The notes: a model not told the origin generated them from the sequence alone. DNA of 64,000 nt from JAWVYT01 sp046483065 (GCA_046483065.1 JAWODW010000097.1:62001-126000); one strand, 5' to 3'; positions 31,448-41,419 are shown, counted from the first letter of the stretch. Translations and numbers: made by a program.

Positions 31448-34171
31448 CTACCGCCCGAACCAGTACGTGGCCTTGACCTGGAACACGTTCATCGGCCGCG
31501 GGTCGAAGACGGCGGACGGGGTGTCGGCCAGGTCGAAGGTCCCGTCGGCCCCATACCCGGCCCGCCGCTGCGTCCACACGAAGAAGAGGGTGGAGCCGGG
31601 ACGGTACTCCCACCGCAGCACGGCCGTGCCCCGGAGCGCGCTGGTGGTGAAGTCCGGGTTCCCGAAGGAAAACGGCTGGGCGGCTCCCGGGCCGTCGGGG
31701 TCCACGTCGTAGCGGTCGGCCGCGTCGTCGTAGTCGATGGTGCCCACGTCCTCGCCGTATGTAAGCCGGTCCAGCGTGCGCGGGGCCGCGTACTCCCGGA
31801 ACGACATGTAGTCGCCGCTGGCGATGAAGGGCTGGGCGAAGAGCTGGAGCGTCAGGTCGGGCGTGAAGGTCCAGTTGACCCGGGTGCTGAGAGACAGCGT
31901 CCGGGTGTGGATGCGCGCGAAGACGTACCGGCGGCCGTAGAAGTCGGTGGCCGTGGGATCGTCCACGGCCGTCACGTACTGGGACGAGTTCTCGTCGTAG
32001 CTGTACGTGGGCGAGAGCTGGATGAAGACGTTGGACGCGGGCTTCAGCGCCAGCCCCGGGGCGATGGTGAAGGCCCGGGTGTCATCCGCGGTGCCGACGG
32101 CGCCGCGGAGCTGGACGTCGAACACGGCCGGGGCCCGGGGATCGGTGGAGACCTGGAGATGGCCGAAGTCGTACCCGTCGCGTCCCACCACCGGGCCGCC
32201 CCGGGTGAGCCGATCATCCTGGGCCGGCTCCTCGTGGATCCAGAAGGCCCGGAGGTTCCAGTAGTTGGGGAACTCCATGCCGTAGTAGGCCTGGAGGGCC
32301 GCCCGGGTCCGGTCGCCGTCGTAGTTGTGCTCGATGGCGCCGCCGATGCTGGTGAAGATGCTCCGGTACCATCGGGTGGGCGTGGTGAAGCTCCCGCCGA
32401 TGTTCCCGTTCAGCCACACGTAGTCGGCCCGGTTCAGGAAGGCGAGGTCGTTGGTCTCGAAACCGGGGCTCCGGACATTGGCCATGGCCTCCCAGCGGAG
32501 GATGCCCCCGCTGTCCTTCCCGACGCGGGTGAACAGGCCGTACCCCCGGAGCGCGGTGGCGTCGGGGCGGTAGCCGGTGTCGAAGAGGCCGTCGCCGGTC
32601 ACCTGGCGGTCCGGCCGGTCGAAGTAGTGGGCGCTGGAGCGTTGGGTCCGGTCGATGGCGGTGGCGGACCCCGCCACGCTGGAGACGAGCGTGCTGCCCA
32701 TCCACGAGTAGTCGCGTCCGGCCCAGGTGTGGCGCCAGTCGAGGCCGACGGCCTCGGCGCGGCCGTGCAGGTAGTCGCTCACCACCGGGTCGCCCGTCCG
32801 GCGGATCGCGGACGTGAGGATCCCGCCGACGGTGGTGGCGCCGTCCCGGAGCTCCTTCTTGATCCGCCCCACGAAATAGTTGGACAGGGGCTCGACCACC
32901 TGGGTCTCTTCTTCCCCGCCCCCGGTGGGCACGTACCGGGCCGTCTTCCGGCCCGTCACGGCGTCGAGGACGCCGATGGAGTAGCCACCATCGGTTCGGC
33001 CCGTGATCTTGGCGGCCCCGAGGATGGAGGTGGTCTCGGGGATATCCGCGTAGGCGGCGTGGTTGTCAACCCAGCCGCCCAGCTGCGGTGGTCGGCCGAT
33101 GCGCCGGGAGTAGAAGGCGCCCAGCGAGGACGAGTTGCTGCAGAACATGCAGCGCATGCCGCCGAAGGAGAAGGCGCTGGCGCCGGCGATGAAGAAGGGA
33201 CGCTTCTCGTCGTAGTACGTCTCGTAGGCGCTGAGGTTGAGCGTTGCGGGGTCGACCTCCACCTGGCCGAAGTCCGGGTTGAGCGTGGCGTCCAGCGTCA
33301 GGTTCGTGGTCAGCAGGTACTTGATGTCGGCGCCCAGCCCGTACCGCATCTCCGTGTCCTCGCCGTACGGGTCCACCGGGGCCGTCTGCTCGAAGCGGCT
33401 CCCCGTCACCACGTACGGCAGCACCTCCAGCTGCCGGGGCTGCTCGACGATGTCGAGCCTCTCGAGGTGACCGTAGAAGGCGGGTCCGCCGGCGGCATCC
33501 CGGGGGCGGAACGACCACATGACCTGCTCGTTCAGCCCGTCGATGTAGCGCCAGATCTGGAGCCCCCAGCTCTGGAGCGAGTCGGGGGAGAACCGGAGCT
33601 GGCTGAACGGGATCCGCAGCTCGGCGGTCCAGCCCCCGGAATCGACCCGGGCGGCCGAATCCCAGATGGGGTCCCACGAGGGGTCGCCGTTGAACTGGTC
33701 GCCCCGTACCCCCGCCGGGTTCACCTCGAACCAGGCGTCGTCCAGGTGGTTGTGGTACGGGTCCAGGCGTACCACCAGCTTGTCCGTGGTCAGCGAGTTG
33801 AACGACCCGTTGTCGCCGCTGGCGTCCAGGAGCTGATCCCGCCGGGCCAGAGGCGCCACCACCCCGCCGGGCTGGGCCATGCGCGCTCCGATGTAGAGCG
33901 CCCGGTCGTCGAAGAGGACGCGCACCTCCGTGGGATATGACGCGGCCGCGCCCTCATCGGGCTGGTACTGCCGGAACCCCGTGGCCGGCGCGGCCCGCCG
34001 CCAGGCCGCCTCGTCCAGCCGGCCGTCCACGGCGATGGCGCCATCGAGACGGGCTGCCACCGCGGACGGTGCGGCGGCCCCACCCTCGGGGACCGGACTC
34101 TGCGCCCGTGCGGTCGATGGCAGAACGAGAAGTCCCAGCAGCAGGACAGCGGAATATCGGGCGCGGGTCAT
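31448..34171 (-). CDS. DUF5916 outer-membrane protein with CBM9-like domain
   Basis: 907 residues from ATG 34171. Signal peptide (AVLLLGLLVLPSTARAQ), a carbohydrate-binding family 9-like domain (about 35-225: AIAVDGRLDEAAWRRAAPAT, EVRVLFDDRALYIGARM) and the long DUF5916 region, probably a beta-barrel (ATLNPDFGQVEVDPATLNLS, YETYYDEKRPFFIAG) ending in an aromatic-rich VFQVKATYWFGR. Common in Gemmatimonadota and Bacteroidota; precise function unknown. Convergent with the mannosidase, 45 bases apart, so a sugar-related role is possible but not shown. Confidence 0.88.
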   Translation of the reverse strand: MTRARYSAVLLLGLLVLPSTARAQSPVPEGGAAAPSAVAARLDGAIAVDGRLDEAAWRRAAPATGFRQYQPDEGAAASYPTEVRVLFDDRALYIGARMAQPGGVVAPLARRDQLLDASGDNGSFNSLTTDKLVVRLDPYHNHLDDAWFEVNPAGVRGDQFNGDPSWDPIWDSAARVDSGGWTAELRIPFSQLRFSPDSLQSWGLQIWRYIDGLNEQVMWSFRPRDAAGGPAFYGHLERLDIVEQPRQLEVLPYVVTGSRFEQTAPVDPYGEDTEMRYGLGADIKYLLTTNLTLDATLNPDFGQVEVDPATLNLSAYETYYDEKRPFFIAGASAFSFGGMRCMFCSNSSSLGAFYSRRIGRPPQLGGWVDNHAAYADIPETTSILGAAKITGRTDGGYSIGVLDAVTGRKTARYVPTGGGEEETQVVEPLSNYFVGRIKKELRDGATTVGGILTSAIRRTGDPVVSDYLHGRAEAVGLDWRHTWAGRDYSWMGSTLVSSVAGSATAIDRTQRSSAHYFDRPDRQVTGDGLFDTGYRPDATALRGYGLFTRVGKDSGGILRWEAMANVRSPGFETNDLAFLNRADYVWLNGNIGGSFTTPTRWYRSIFTSIGGAIEHNYDGDRTRAALQAYYGMEFPNYWNLRAFWIHEEPAQDDRLTRGGPVVGRDGYDFGHLQVSTDPRAPAVFDVQLRGAVGTADDTRAFTIAPGLALKPASNVFIQLSPTYSYDENSSQYVTAVDDPTATDFYGRRYVFARIHTRTLSLSTRVNWTFTPDLTLQLFAQPFIASGDYMSFREYAAPRTLDRLTYGEDVGTIDYDDAADRYDVDPDGPGAAQPFSFGNPDFTTSALRGTAVLRWEYRPGSTLFFVWTQRRAGYGADGTFDLADTPSAVFDPRPMNVFQVKATYWFGR

Positions 34172-34313
34172 TGGATTTTCCCGGTGTGCGGTTGCGGCCA
34201 TCATTGCCACCGGGTTGGACACACCGAACGGCCAAAGCGTTGGGCTAAACCTGACTATGGAAATCCTGTAGTGAGGTTTACCACACCCAGCCCAGCCAGT
34301 CGGCGCGGATCCG

Positions 34314-35606
34314 TCAGGCCAGGATTGCGGAGCAACGTTCGGCTTGACTGGTGATTGCGACGCGCAGTCGATCCAGCACCGAGGCCTCCAACCCGTCGTC
34401 AGCCGCTGCCTCGGTGACTTCCGCCACGGCGGCCGGCACCGCCTCAGCCAGGTCGCGGACATAACGCACGAGTTCCAGGTCCTCCGCACCCAATATCTCA
34501 GCCATCTTGTACCAATGTTCGCGTCGTACTCCCAGGATTCGGGCTCCCCCGCCTACGGTCATGGCCATTCGGAGGTCGTCATCCGCAACGTCGTAGTATT
34601 GCAGGGAGGAGATCAGATCGTAGAGCGGAGTCGTCCGTATCTCGTCTCCTGTGGTGATGAACCAGGAGTAGTTCTTCGCATGGCCATCAGTCCCGCCGAT
34701 GATCCAGTTGAACGCCGCAGCGCCGAGAAGCTGTTGGAGATCAGCGTCCGGATCGGCGGAGTGCGTGCGAGCCAGCTCGGCCAACTCGCTGAATCCCGGG
34801 CCGCCGGAATGCTGGTATTTCTGGCTGGGAGGTATGCCCAGCGCCTGGCACGAGTCCTCTTGATGCAGGCGCTTGACGCTCCCATGGTCGGAAAAGCGGT
34901 CAAATCGTTCGACGACGATGGCGACCTGATCACCGAACCTCTCAACGCTGGACGCTGCCGCGGGGATTCCGAGACGGCGTGCGAGATTCAGACACACGTG
35001 TTCGTTGATCTCAATGCCCGGGAACCGGAGATCCGCGGGTGGCTTGAGGATATGCGTTGAGGCTGCTCTCCCGTCCGGACGGCCCCAGCCGGTATCGATC
35101 TTTGCCAGTGCGATCTTCGCCTGCGCACCAGCCAGACTGAACATCCCCTTGCGGTCTTCCTGGTCCCCCCATGGAGCGGCATTGCGGCGAATTCGGGCCA
35201 GGGCTGCAGCAATTTCATCTTCAGAGATGGGATCCACTGATCCAGGCGACGTTAGAACGGCGTCGAACCGCTCTTCTCTCACGAACTGGACCGCACCGGC
35301 ACAATCTTCTCCCATGTGGGCGAGGAGCCCGAAAGGATTACGTGCTGAAACCCCGAACTCGGCAGCCCACCCTTCCAGGATGTCCTGGTTGTCCGGGAGC
35401 AGGTTGCTCATGTACGCCAGAACCGGCCGGTGCGTGTGGTCGGTCTGCGTATAGGGGAGTGAGAGTGAAATCGATTGCGCATTCCCACTATCCCGCCAGT
35501 CCGAAGTGTAGGAGAGACTCAGCCTTCCGCCCGCACCCGCTCTGACCACCGCCACAGGCACGCCCATGAGAAAGACGTGGAGCTCCCTGGCATGCGCCAT
35601 CGCCAT
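34314..35606 (-). CDS. hipA: HipA-family toxin kinase
   Basis: Ser/Thr kinase-fold toxin; E. coli HipA phosphorylates glutamyl-tRNA synthetase. 430 residues. N-terminal HipA_N (YMSNLLPDNQDILEGW), then the kinase core: SLAGAQAKIAL with Ser157 at the autophosphorylation position, HILKPP, EINEHVCLNLARRLGIP, catalytic loop FNWIIGGTDGHAKNYS (Asp307, Asn312) and PLYDLIS (Asp330). All active-site residues are present, so it should be functional. Its ATG shares one base with the hipB stop (TGATG). GC is lower than in nearby genes, fitting horizontal acquisition. Confidence 0.93.
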   Translation of the reverse strand: MAMAHARELHVFLMGVPVAVVRAGAGGRLSLSYTSDWRDSGNAQSISLSLPYTQTDHTHRPVLAYMSNLLPDNQDILEGWAAEFGVSARNPFGLLAHMGEDCAGAVQFVREERFDAVLTSPGSVDPISEDEIAAALARIRRNAAPWGDQEDRKGMFSLAGAQAKIALAKIDTGWGRPDGRAASTHILKPPADLRFPGIEINEHVCLNLARRLGIPAAASSVERFGDQVAIVVERFDRFSDHGSVKRLHQEDSCQALGIPPSQKYQHSGGPGFSELAELARTHSADPDADLQQLLGAAAFNWIIGGTDGHAKNYSWFITTGDEIRTTPLYDLISSLQYYDVADDDLRMAMTVGGGARILGVRREHWYKMAEILGAEDLELVRYVRDLAEAVPAAVAEVTEAAADDGLEASVLDRLRVAITSQAERCSAILA

Positions 35607-35953
35607 CAGCGGTTCGTTCGCAGGAACGTGACAGGACGGGTCTTGTTCCCTTCCGTCGACGTATGTCGAGACAGGATCTCGTCCAGGTCCGCCGCGCTTG
35701 GCTGGGAAGTCCTTCCGGCGTGTCCACGAGATTCGCCGCCACCAGTGGGGGGGTCGACACGAACGTCGAAGCCAAGTGCTTCCAGCGCCGCCAGCACCAG
35801 GCCTACCTGAGCCGTGGACTTGCCATGCTCGATTTCACTCACCCACCGACGTGACGTATCCAGCCGCTGGGCGAGGTCTGTCTGGGACCAACCCAGGTCC
35901 TGGCGCCTAGCCCTGATCAGGCGACCGATGTCCCGCACTTTGGTGATGTCCAT
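35606..35953 (-). CDS. hipB: HipB-type antitoxin (XRE regulator)
   Basis: 115 residues. XRE helix-turn-helix at about 8-66 (IGRLIRARRQDLGWSQTDLA, QRLDTSRRWVSEIEHGKSTA) followed by a flexible tail (GHAGRTSQPSAADLDEILSR). Expected to neutralise HipA and repress the operon. GGGAG precedes the ATG at 35953. Upstream hipB, downstream hipA, coupled by a one-base overlap, is the standard arrangement. Confidence 0.92.
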   Translation of the reverse strand: MDITKVRDIGRLIRARRQDLGWSQTDLAQRLDTSRRWVSEIEHGKSTAQVGLVLAALEALGFDVRVDPPTGGGESRGHAGRTSQPSAADLDEILSRHTSTEGNKTRPVTFLRTNR

Positions 35954-35982
35954 AATATGCTCCCGTCCGGTTACAGTTCAAC

Positions 35983-36009
35983 ATGTTACCGTACGGGTAC
36001 ATCTGTCAA
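35983..36009 (-). promoter_or_regulatory. hipBA promoter with internal dyad
   Basis: Minus-strand TTGACA (36004-36009) and TAACAT (35983-35988) are separated by 15 bases, and the near-palindrome TACCCGTACGGTA lies between them. The -10 is 30 bases from the hipB start. A dyad between -35 and -10 is the expected place for HipB autorepression. The 15-base spacer is short, so the -10 assignment is tentative. Confidence 0.5.
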
Positions 36010-36134
36010 GGTTATGCCCTTGAGGTTGACCCCGATCGCTCGCAAGGTCCGATGTGAGCTAACGGGTGCAAGATGGGACGGGCACGCAGCAAGAATCAAT
36101 GCGCTCGCCAGGATGGAGACAGGGAAGGCGCAAA

Positions 36135-36166
36135 CGAGGCGCCCCGAAAGAGATCGGGGCGCCTCG
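36135..36166 (-). terminator. terminator after tRNA-Ile
   Basis: Perfect 13-bp stem, CGAGGCGCCCCGA and its complement, around a 6-base loop, followed on the minus strand by TTTG. It starts 15 bases past the tRNA 3' end, which indicates that the tRNA is transcribed alone. Confidence 0.8.
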
Positions 36167-36181
36167 TGCCTACGGCTCCAA

Positions 36182-36255
36182 TGGGCCTGGGTGGACTCGA
36201 ACCACCGGCCTCACGCTTATCAGGCGTGCGCTCTAACCGACTGAGCTACAGGCCC
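36182..36255 (-). tRNA. tRNA-Ile (anticodon GAU)
   Basis: Complete cloverleaf on the minus strand: acceptor GGGCCTG pairs with CAGGCCC, D-arm with AGCTCAGTCGGTTAGAGC, anticodon loop CTGATAA (GAT), T-arm GGTGGTTCGAGTCCACC. Discriminator A; CCA is not encoded. This isoacceptor usually sits in the 16S-23S spacer, but here it stands alone with its own terminator. Confidence 0.97.
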
Positions 36256-36396
36256 CACATCGGAGACGCGGAAGATAAACGATCTCCGGGTCCTCTTCAA
36301 CCCGGCCCCTACGCGTGACCTGTCCGCATCTCTTGCCCCGGGCCCCGGCCCGTCGCACAATGAGTGCGTCCCGCACCTCTCTTCCCCGGAACCGCT

Positions 36397-38382
36397 ATGG
36401 TGACCAAGGACCCTGACCCGGCGCGCGGATCGCCGTCGACGGCGCCGGAGAGCGAATCGCTGACCCCGCTGCGCTGGCCGCCGCCGGGACTCGCGCGGCT
36501 GCAGGGTGACGCGTACGGCGCCGGCGCCCGGCTTGCGGCCGGCGCGGTCCTGATCCTACCACTGCTGTACGCCATGGTGGCGCGGCAGGATCCATGGTCG
36601 CTGGGTCCGCTAGGCGACTCGCTCTGGCTGGCGTTTCTCTTCGGGATCATAGGGATCCCGGTCCTCCTGAGCGGCTACATCGCCCTGGCCCGGCTGCTGC
36701 GGCGCGCCTCGGACGCGGTGGACCAGGGACACGACTGGCGGGTGGTGGCGCTGGTGGCCACGGATCATCGGCGGGACACCGGTTTTCTGCTCCAGGGCGC
36801 CCGGGCGTACCGACTCCTGAGCCCGGCCACCCGGAAACGCATCGCCAGGGTGCGCATGATCGTGGGTGGGCTCGCGCTGTTCGCGGCGCTCTGGCTGTCC
36901 CTCGGGTTCGGGATTTCGGTGGTCCTCGGGGCCCGGGGCGTGCTGGGCCCGTGGGGCGTGGTAGCGGGGACGCTGGGCCCGAGCGTGGTGACGGCGGCGA
37001 CGGCGGTGCTCCTCTTCGGCTGGGAGGAGGGGAAGCTCAGGAAGTCCCGGAAGCGCTGGTTCAGGCAGAGCTGGTCGCAGGAGCTGGTCCGGGAGGAGAT
37101 CCGGCGGTGGCAGGCGGCCATGTCGGAGCGGGCCCCGGGCCTCGTGAGGCCGGAGGGCGCCCCGGAAGGCGGCGGGCGGGCGCGGACCACGCTGCGCACG
37201 TCGTACGTGGGCGTCGGGGTGGCCACGATCATGGCGTTCGTACCCCTCTTCACGCTCATCTTCTCGGCGGCCATCATCCCGATCCTGGCCCGGATCTCGG
37301 TGCCGGAGCTCGACCGGTCGGTCCAGCGGTTCGCGGCCACGGAGCCGCTCCGCAGCTACGCCCTGGCGCCGGACAGCGCGCTCACACCCCGGGCTGCCGG
37401 CGCCATCCTGCACACGCTGAGCTTCGTGGGTCGGCCCTACCGGGCCACGGAGGGCGTCCTGCCGCCGGAGCGTACGTACCCGGATCCGTGGTTCCCCGAC
37501 GGTGACCCCACGGGCCCGCCGTCGCAGGAGCAGATCCAGGCGATCATCGACGGGATGGGGCGGCCGCTGCCCCCCGACCAGCGTGCGTACCTGGACAGCG
37601 TGGCGGCGCACCCTGCCCACGCGGAGATGAGCCGTCTCGCCCGGGCGGGTGTCATGGACATCAGCGCCGTGCGCTGGTCGATGCCGCTGCCCAGCGACAT
37701 TACGCTGTCTCAGCTCTCCATGCCCGCCATGGGGACGCTCCGGCAGGCGGCCTACGCCCACCTGGCCCGGGCGGCGGTCCAGGCGTCGCGGGGGCGAGTG
37801 GCGGCGGCCGACACCACGATCCGCGAGGTCCTGAGCATCGGGCTGCTCATGGCCGACGAGAGTCCCACGATCCTGGACAATCTCATCGGGATGGCGATGG
37901 CGGAGCTGGCGGGCGACGCGCTGATCAGCCTCTACCGGAACACGGGGCATCCCCAAGCCGACGCTCTGGCCTGGGGCATTCGATCGGCGGAGCGGAGCGT
38001 GGAGCGGGCCCCGTCCACGGCCATCACCGATGTGGCGGCTCGGCTGCGGGCCATGCCGGACAACGCCCTCGACAGCGCGTTCCTCCGGGGCGCCCGGTGG
38101 GAGTACGTGGGACTGCTGAACACCGTGGGGCCGTGCATCAACCTCCGGCGGGTGGTCTTCGGCCCGGACATCGAGTACCGCAGCTGGCTCGACCGCGTGG
38201 AGGACCGCCTCGTCCGCTACCCCGGCGAGGCCGAGCTCTTCGCCGTGGCCCGTGGTGGGCTCCTGGGCGGCGATCCCGACCAGGCCCTGTCCTTGTCGGG
38301 CCGGGTGCTGGCACTGACCATGGGCGATGCGGACCGGCCCGGGAGCTGCGCCCGGATCCTGGGCGAAGTGGTAGGCTTCTGA
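36397..38382 (+). CDS. hypothetical multi-pass membrane protein
   Basis: 661 residues from ATG 36397. About five membrane segments in the N-terminal half (LAAGAVLILPLLYAMVA, LWLAFLFGIIGIPVLLSGYI, IVGGLALFAALWLSLGFGIS, VGVGVATIMAFVPLFTLIFS), then a long soluble C-terminal half with helical repeats (MPAMGTLRQAAYAHLARAAV, LSIGLLMADESPTILDNLIG). Family not recognised. It ends 4 bases before the transporter-like fusion at 38387, so both are probably one transcription unit. Confidence 0.78.
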   Translation: MVTKDPDPARGSPSTAPESESLTPLRWPPPGLARLQGDAYGAGARLAAGAVLILPLLYAMVARQDPWSLGPLGDSLWLAFLFGIIGIPVLLSGYIALARLLRRASDAVDQGHDWRVVALVATDHRRDTGFLLQGARAYRLLSPATRKRIARVRMIVGGLALFAALWLSLGFGISVVLGARGVLGPWGVVAGTLGPSVVTAATAVLLFGWEEGKLRKSRKRWFRQSWSQELVREEIRRWQAAMSERAPGLVRPEGAPEGGGRARTTLRTSYVGVGVATIMAFVPLFTLIFSAAIIPILARISVPELDRSVQRFAATEPLRSYALAPDSALTPRAAGAILHTLSFVGRPYRATEGVLPPERTYPDPWFPDGDPTGPPSQEQIQAIIDGMGRPLPPDQRAYLDSVAAHPAHAEMSRLARAGVMDISAVRWSMPLPSDITLSQLSMPAMGTLRQAAYAHLARAAVQASRGRVAAADTTIREVLSIGLLMADESPTILDNLIGMAMAELAGDALISLYRNTGHPQADALAWGIRSAERSVERAPSTAITDVAARLRAMPDNALDSAFLRGARWEYVGLLNTVGPCINLRRVVFGPDIEYRSWLDRVEDRLVRYPGEAELFAVARGGLLGGDPDQALSLSGRVLALTMGDADRPGSCARILGEVVGF

Positions 38383-38386
38383 CGCC

Positions 38387-41300
38387 GTGCTCTTGAGCCT
38401 CGGCCGCCTGCTCGATGTCCGGAAAGGAGAGGGCCGCATCGCCCTCGTCCTCTTCGGGCACCTCTTCTTCGTCACGGCCGCGGCCATCGTGCTGTCGGCC
38501 TCCAAGAACGGGCTCTTCCTCGACGCCTACCCCGCAGCGCTGATCCCCCACGTCATCGTGGCCGCGGCCCTGGTCACCGCCGTCTTCGCCATCCTCTTCA
38601 CCGGGCTCACCGGCGGCTTCCCCCGGCGCATGGTGGTGGAAGCGACGACGGGCGTGGCCGCCGTCTCCCTCATCCTCTCACGCTTCGCGTTCCTGGCCGA
38701 CCCCCGGTGGGCCTTCGTCCTCTACCTCTGGCTCTCCATCGTGGGCGCACTCGTGATCGCCCTGGCCTGGGGCTCCGTCGGCGACCTCCTCACGGGGCGC
38801 CAGTCCCGGCGGCTCATGCCGCTCCTCATCGCCGGCACCAGCGTGGCCGGGATGACCGCCGGCTTCGGCCTCGCCCCCGCCGCCGAGACGTTCGGCACCC
38901 CGGACCTGCTCTTCGGGGCCGCCCTGGCGCTCGTCCTGGGCGCCGCCGTGCTCCGGCTCGCACCGGCGCCCGCCGCACCCGCCGGCGATGATGCCGGGAC
39001 CGGGTTCCTCGGCCGCGTCCGCAAGGGCGCACTCCTGATCCGGCACCACCGGCTCCTGGCGCTCCTGGCCGGGGCCGTGGTCCTGAGCGCCATCATCGCC
39101 ACCCTGGTGGACTACCAGTTCAAGGCCGTCCTCCAGCAGGCGTACGACCGCGACGCCATCACCTCCCTCTTCGGCGTCCTGGCCGGCGCCGTGGGCTTCG
39201 GCACCCTGCTCTTCCAGGCCCTCGCCTCCCGCATCCTCTTCCGCCGCTGGGGGCTCGTCTCCGGCGGCTACGTCCAGGCCGCGCTGATCGGGCTCAGCGC
39301 CATCATGGTGGCGGCCACCGGCTGGCTTGTGGCCCTGGCCGCGCTCCGGTTCGTGGACGAGGCCGGCCGGTTCACCCTCCAGAAGTCCGTGGAGCAGGTC
39401 TCCGTGGCGCCCTACCCACCGGCCACGCGACGCGCCGCCCTCACCGTGCTCGGCGGCGTGCTCAAGCCCCTGGCCACCGCCCTGACCGGCGTGGCCCTCA
39501 TGCTGGCCGCGCCGCTCCTGGGCGTCCGGGGGCTGGCCGTCCTCACCGCCCTGGCCGCCGGCGGCCTCTTCGCCCTCTTCCGTCGGCACCCGCGCCTCTA
39601 CCGGCGGGCCCTCGAGGAGGCACTGGCCCGCCACACCTTCCAGCTCGACGACGCCGGCGAGGGGGCGCTGAAGGTACTGGACCGGGAAGCGCTGGAGGTC
39701 CTGGACCGGGCACTGGAATCCGACGACCCGGGGCTCCTCATCTTCGCCGTGTCCCTGCTGCGCCGGGCGCCCCGCAGCGAAGCGCTGCCCCGCCTCGGGG
39801 CGCTGCTGGACGCCCACGTCCCCGAGGTCCGGGCCGAGGCCGCCGCCGCCGTGGTCGAGCTGGTCGAGGGCACCAACGCGCCGCTCCTGGACCGGGTCCG
39901 GACGATGCTCGCCGACGACCCGTCGCCCGACGTGATCCTGTCGCTCCTGGACGTGGCCCCCGGGATGGGCCCGCCGGCCGCCCCCCTGGTGGCCGCCCAC
40001 CTGGACCACGACGACGACAGCGTGCGGCGCCGGGCGCTGGTGGCGCTTGCCCGGGCCGAGCGACGGTACGGCGGTGACCGGGCCACGCGCCGGGTGGAGC
40101 GGCTGCTGCGCTCCGACGAGCCTGCCGACCGTGTGGCCGGCCTGGGCGCCGTGTCGGTCCTCGGCTTCGAGCGGCTGGCGGAGCCCGCCTTCGAGGCCGC
40201 CCGGGACCCCGCCACACGGTCGGCTGCCGCGTCCGCCCTGGCCAACCTCGGCGAGGCCGGCAGCGAATGGCTACTCCGACTCGTCCGGGACCCCGGGCTG
40301 GACGACGGCGACCTGGCGGCCATCGCCACCCAGCTCGCCGAAGCCGGCCACGACGACGGCCTCGCCGCACTCCTCGACGTCGTCGCCGATCGAGGAACCA
40401 CGGAGGTGGCACTGACCCCCCTGCGCCGCGCCCGGCGCAGCGGCCGGCTCCCGGCGGTGCCCCGGGGCGTCATGCGACGGGTCCTCGAGCCGATCCTCCT
40501 CGGCGGCGCCCGGTACGCGGTCCTGACCGACGCTTTCCGGCGGGAGCGCGGTCGGCACCCGTACCTCGAAGCGCTTCACGACGAGCTCCGGGACCGCCAC
40601 GCCCGCGCCGGCGAAGGGGTGCTGGCCGGCCTGTCCCTCTCGTACGACACGGCGTCCCTCGACCGGGTGGCCCCTCACCTCCGGGCGCCGGACGCGTCGA
40701 TCCGGAGCAGCGCCATGGAGCTGCTCGAGGGGATCCTCGACCCCGAGGACCGGCTCGAGGTGCTGCCCTTCTTCGAGGGGTTCGCGTCTCCGGACCGGCT
40801 CGCCCAGGCGTTCGACGGCCTGAGCTTCACCCCCGGCCACGCCCGCAGGGACCCCCTCGGCGCCCTGGCACGGGTGCCCGACGCATGGCTTCGGGACTGC
40901 GCCGTCTTCGTGCGCTCCCATCTCGATGGTACCGACACCCCTGGCACCGCCGCGGCCACCGCCGCGGCCACCGCATCACCCGAGGAGTCCACCATGCTGC
41001 CGCTGATGGAGATCGTCTTCTTCCTCAAGAGCTCGTCGCTCTTCCGCCCGCTCCCCGGTGAGGAGCTGGCCCGGGTGGCCAGCCTGGCGGACACCGTGCA
41101 CCTCGACGCCGACGAGGTCCTGTTCGAGCAGGGCGACCCCGGCGACGCCTTCTACATGGTGGTGACCGGCCGGGTGGCCGTGGAGGTGGGGACCCGCCAG
41201 GTCGCCACCTTCGGGCCCCACGAGGGGATCGGCGAAATGGCGCTGCTGGATGGCGAGCCCCGCTCCGCCACCGTCCGGGCCACCGAGCCCGCCACGCTGC

Positions 41301-41419
41301 TCCGCATCGAGGCCGCATCCTTCGAGGCGCTGGTGGACCGGACGCCGGCCCTGGCCAAGTCCATCTACCGGACGCTCTCCGCCCGGTTACGCACCGCGAA
41401 TCGGCAGCTGCAGGACTGA
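38387..41419 (+). CDS. nucleotide-transporter-like/HEAT/cyclic-nucleotide-binding fusion
   Basis: 1010 residues. N-terminal membrane domain (about 15-395) with some twelve helices resembling the Npt1/Npt2 ATP:ADP-translocase-like family (IALVLFGHLFFVTAAAIVLS, LVDYQFKAVLQQAYDRD, RFTLQKSVEQVSVAPYPPAT). Then HEAT-like repeats (about 420-830: DDPGLLIFAVSLLRRAPRSE, DDSVRRRALVALARAE), an Ala/Thr linker (TAAATAAATA) and a C-terminal cyclic nucleotide-binding domain (about 855-1000: FRPLPGEELARVASLADTVH, VLFEQGDPGDAFYMVVTGRV, GEMALLDGEPRSATVRA). The phosphate-binding cassette GEMALLDGEPRSATV is conserved. Substrate unproven; a ligand-gated or signalling role is inferred. Confidence 0.85.
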   Translation: MLLSLGRLLDVRKGEGRIALVLFGHLFFVTAAAIVLSASKNGLFLDAYPAALIPHVIVAAALVTAVFAILFTGLTGGFPRRMVVEATTGVAAVSLILSRFAFLADPRWAFVLYLWLSIVGALVIALAWGSVGDLLTGRQSRRLMPLLIAGTSVAGMTAGFGLAPAAETFGTPDLLFGAALALVLGAAVLRLAPAPAAPAGDDAGTGFLGRVRKGALLIRHHRLLALLAGAVVLSAIIATLVDYQFKAVLQQAYDRDAITSLFGVLAGAVGFGTLLFQALASRILFRRWGLVSGGYVQAALIGLSAIMVAATGWLVALAALRFVDEAGRFTLQKSVEQVSVAPYPPATRRAALTVLGGVLKPLATALTGVALMLAAPLLGVRGLAVLTALAAGGLFALFRRHPRLYRRALEEALARHTFQLDDAGEGALKVLDREALEVLDRALESDDPGLLIFAVSLLRRAPRSEALPRLGALLDAHVPEVRAEAAAAVVELVEGTNAPLLDRVRTMLADDPSPDVILSLLDVAPGMGPPAAPLVAAHLDHDDDSVRRRALVALARAERRYGGDRATRRVERLLRSDEPADRVAGLGAVSVLGFERLAEPAFEAARDPATRSAAASALANLGEAGSEWLLRLVRDPGLDDGDLAAIATQLAEAGHDDGLAALLDVVADRGTTEVALTPLRRARRSGRLPAVPRGVMRRVLEPILLGGARYAVLTDAFRRERGRHPYLEALHDELRDRHARAGEGVLAGLSLSYDTASLDRVAPHLRAPDASIRSSAMELLEGILDPEDRLEVLPFFEGFASPDRLAQAFDGLSFTPGHARRDPLGALARVPDAWLRDCAVFVRSHLDGTDTPGTAAATAAATASPEESTMLPLMEIVFFLKSSSLFRPLPGEELARVASLADTVHLDADEVLFEQGDPGDAFYMVVTGRVAVEVGTRQVATFGPHEGIGEMALLDGEPRSATVRATEPATLLRIEAASFEALVDRTPALAKSIYRTLSARLRTANRQLQD

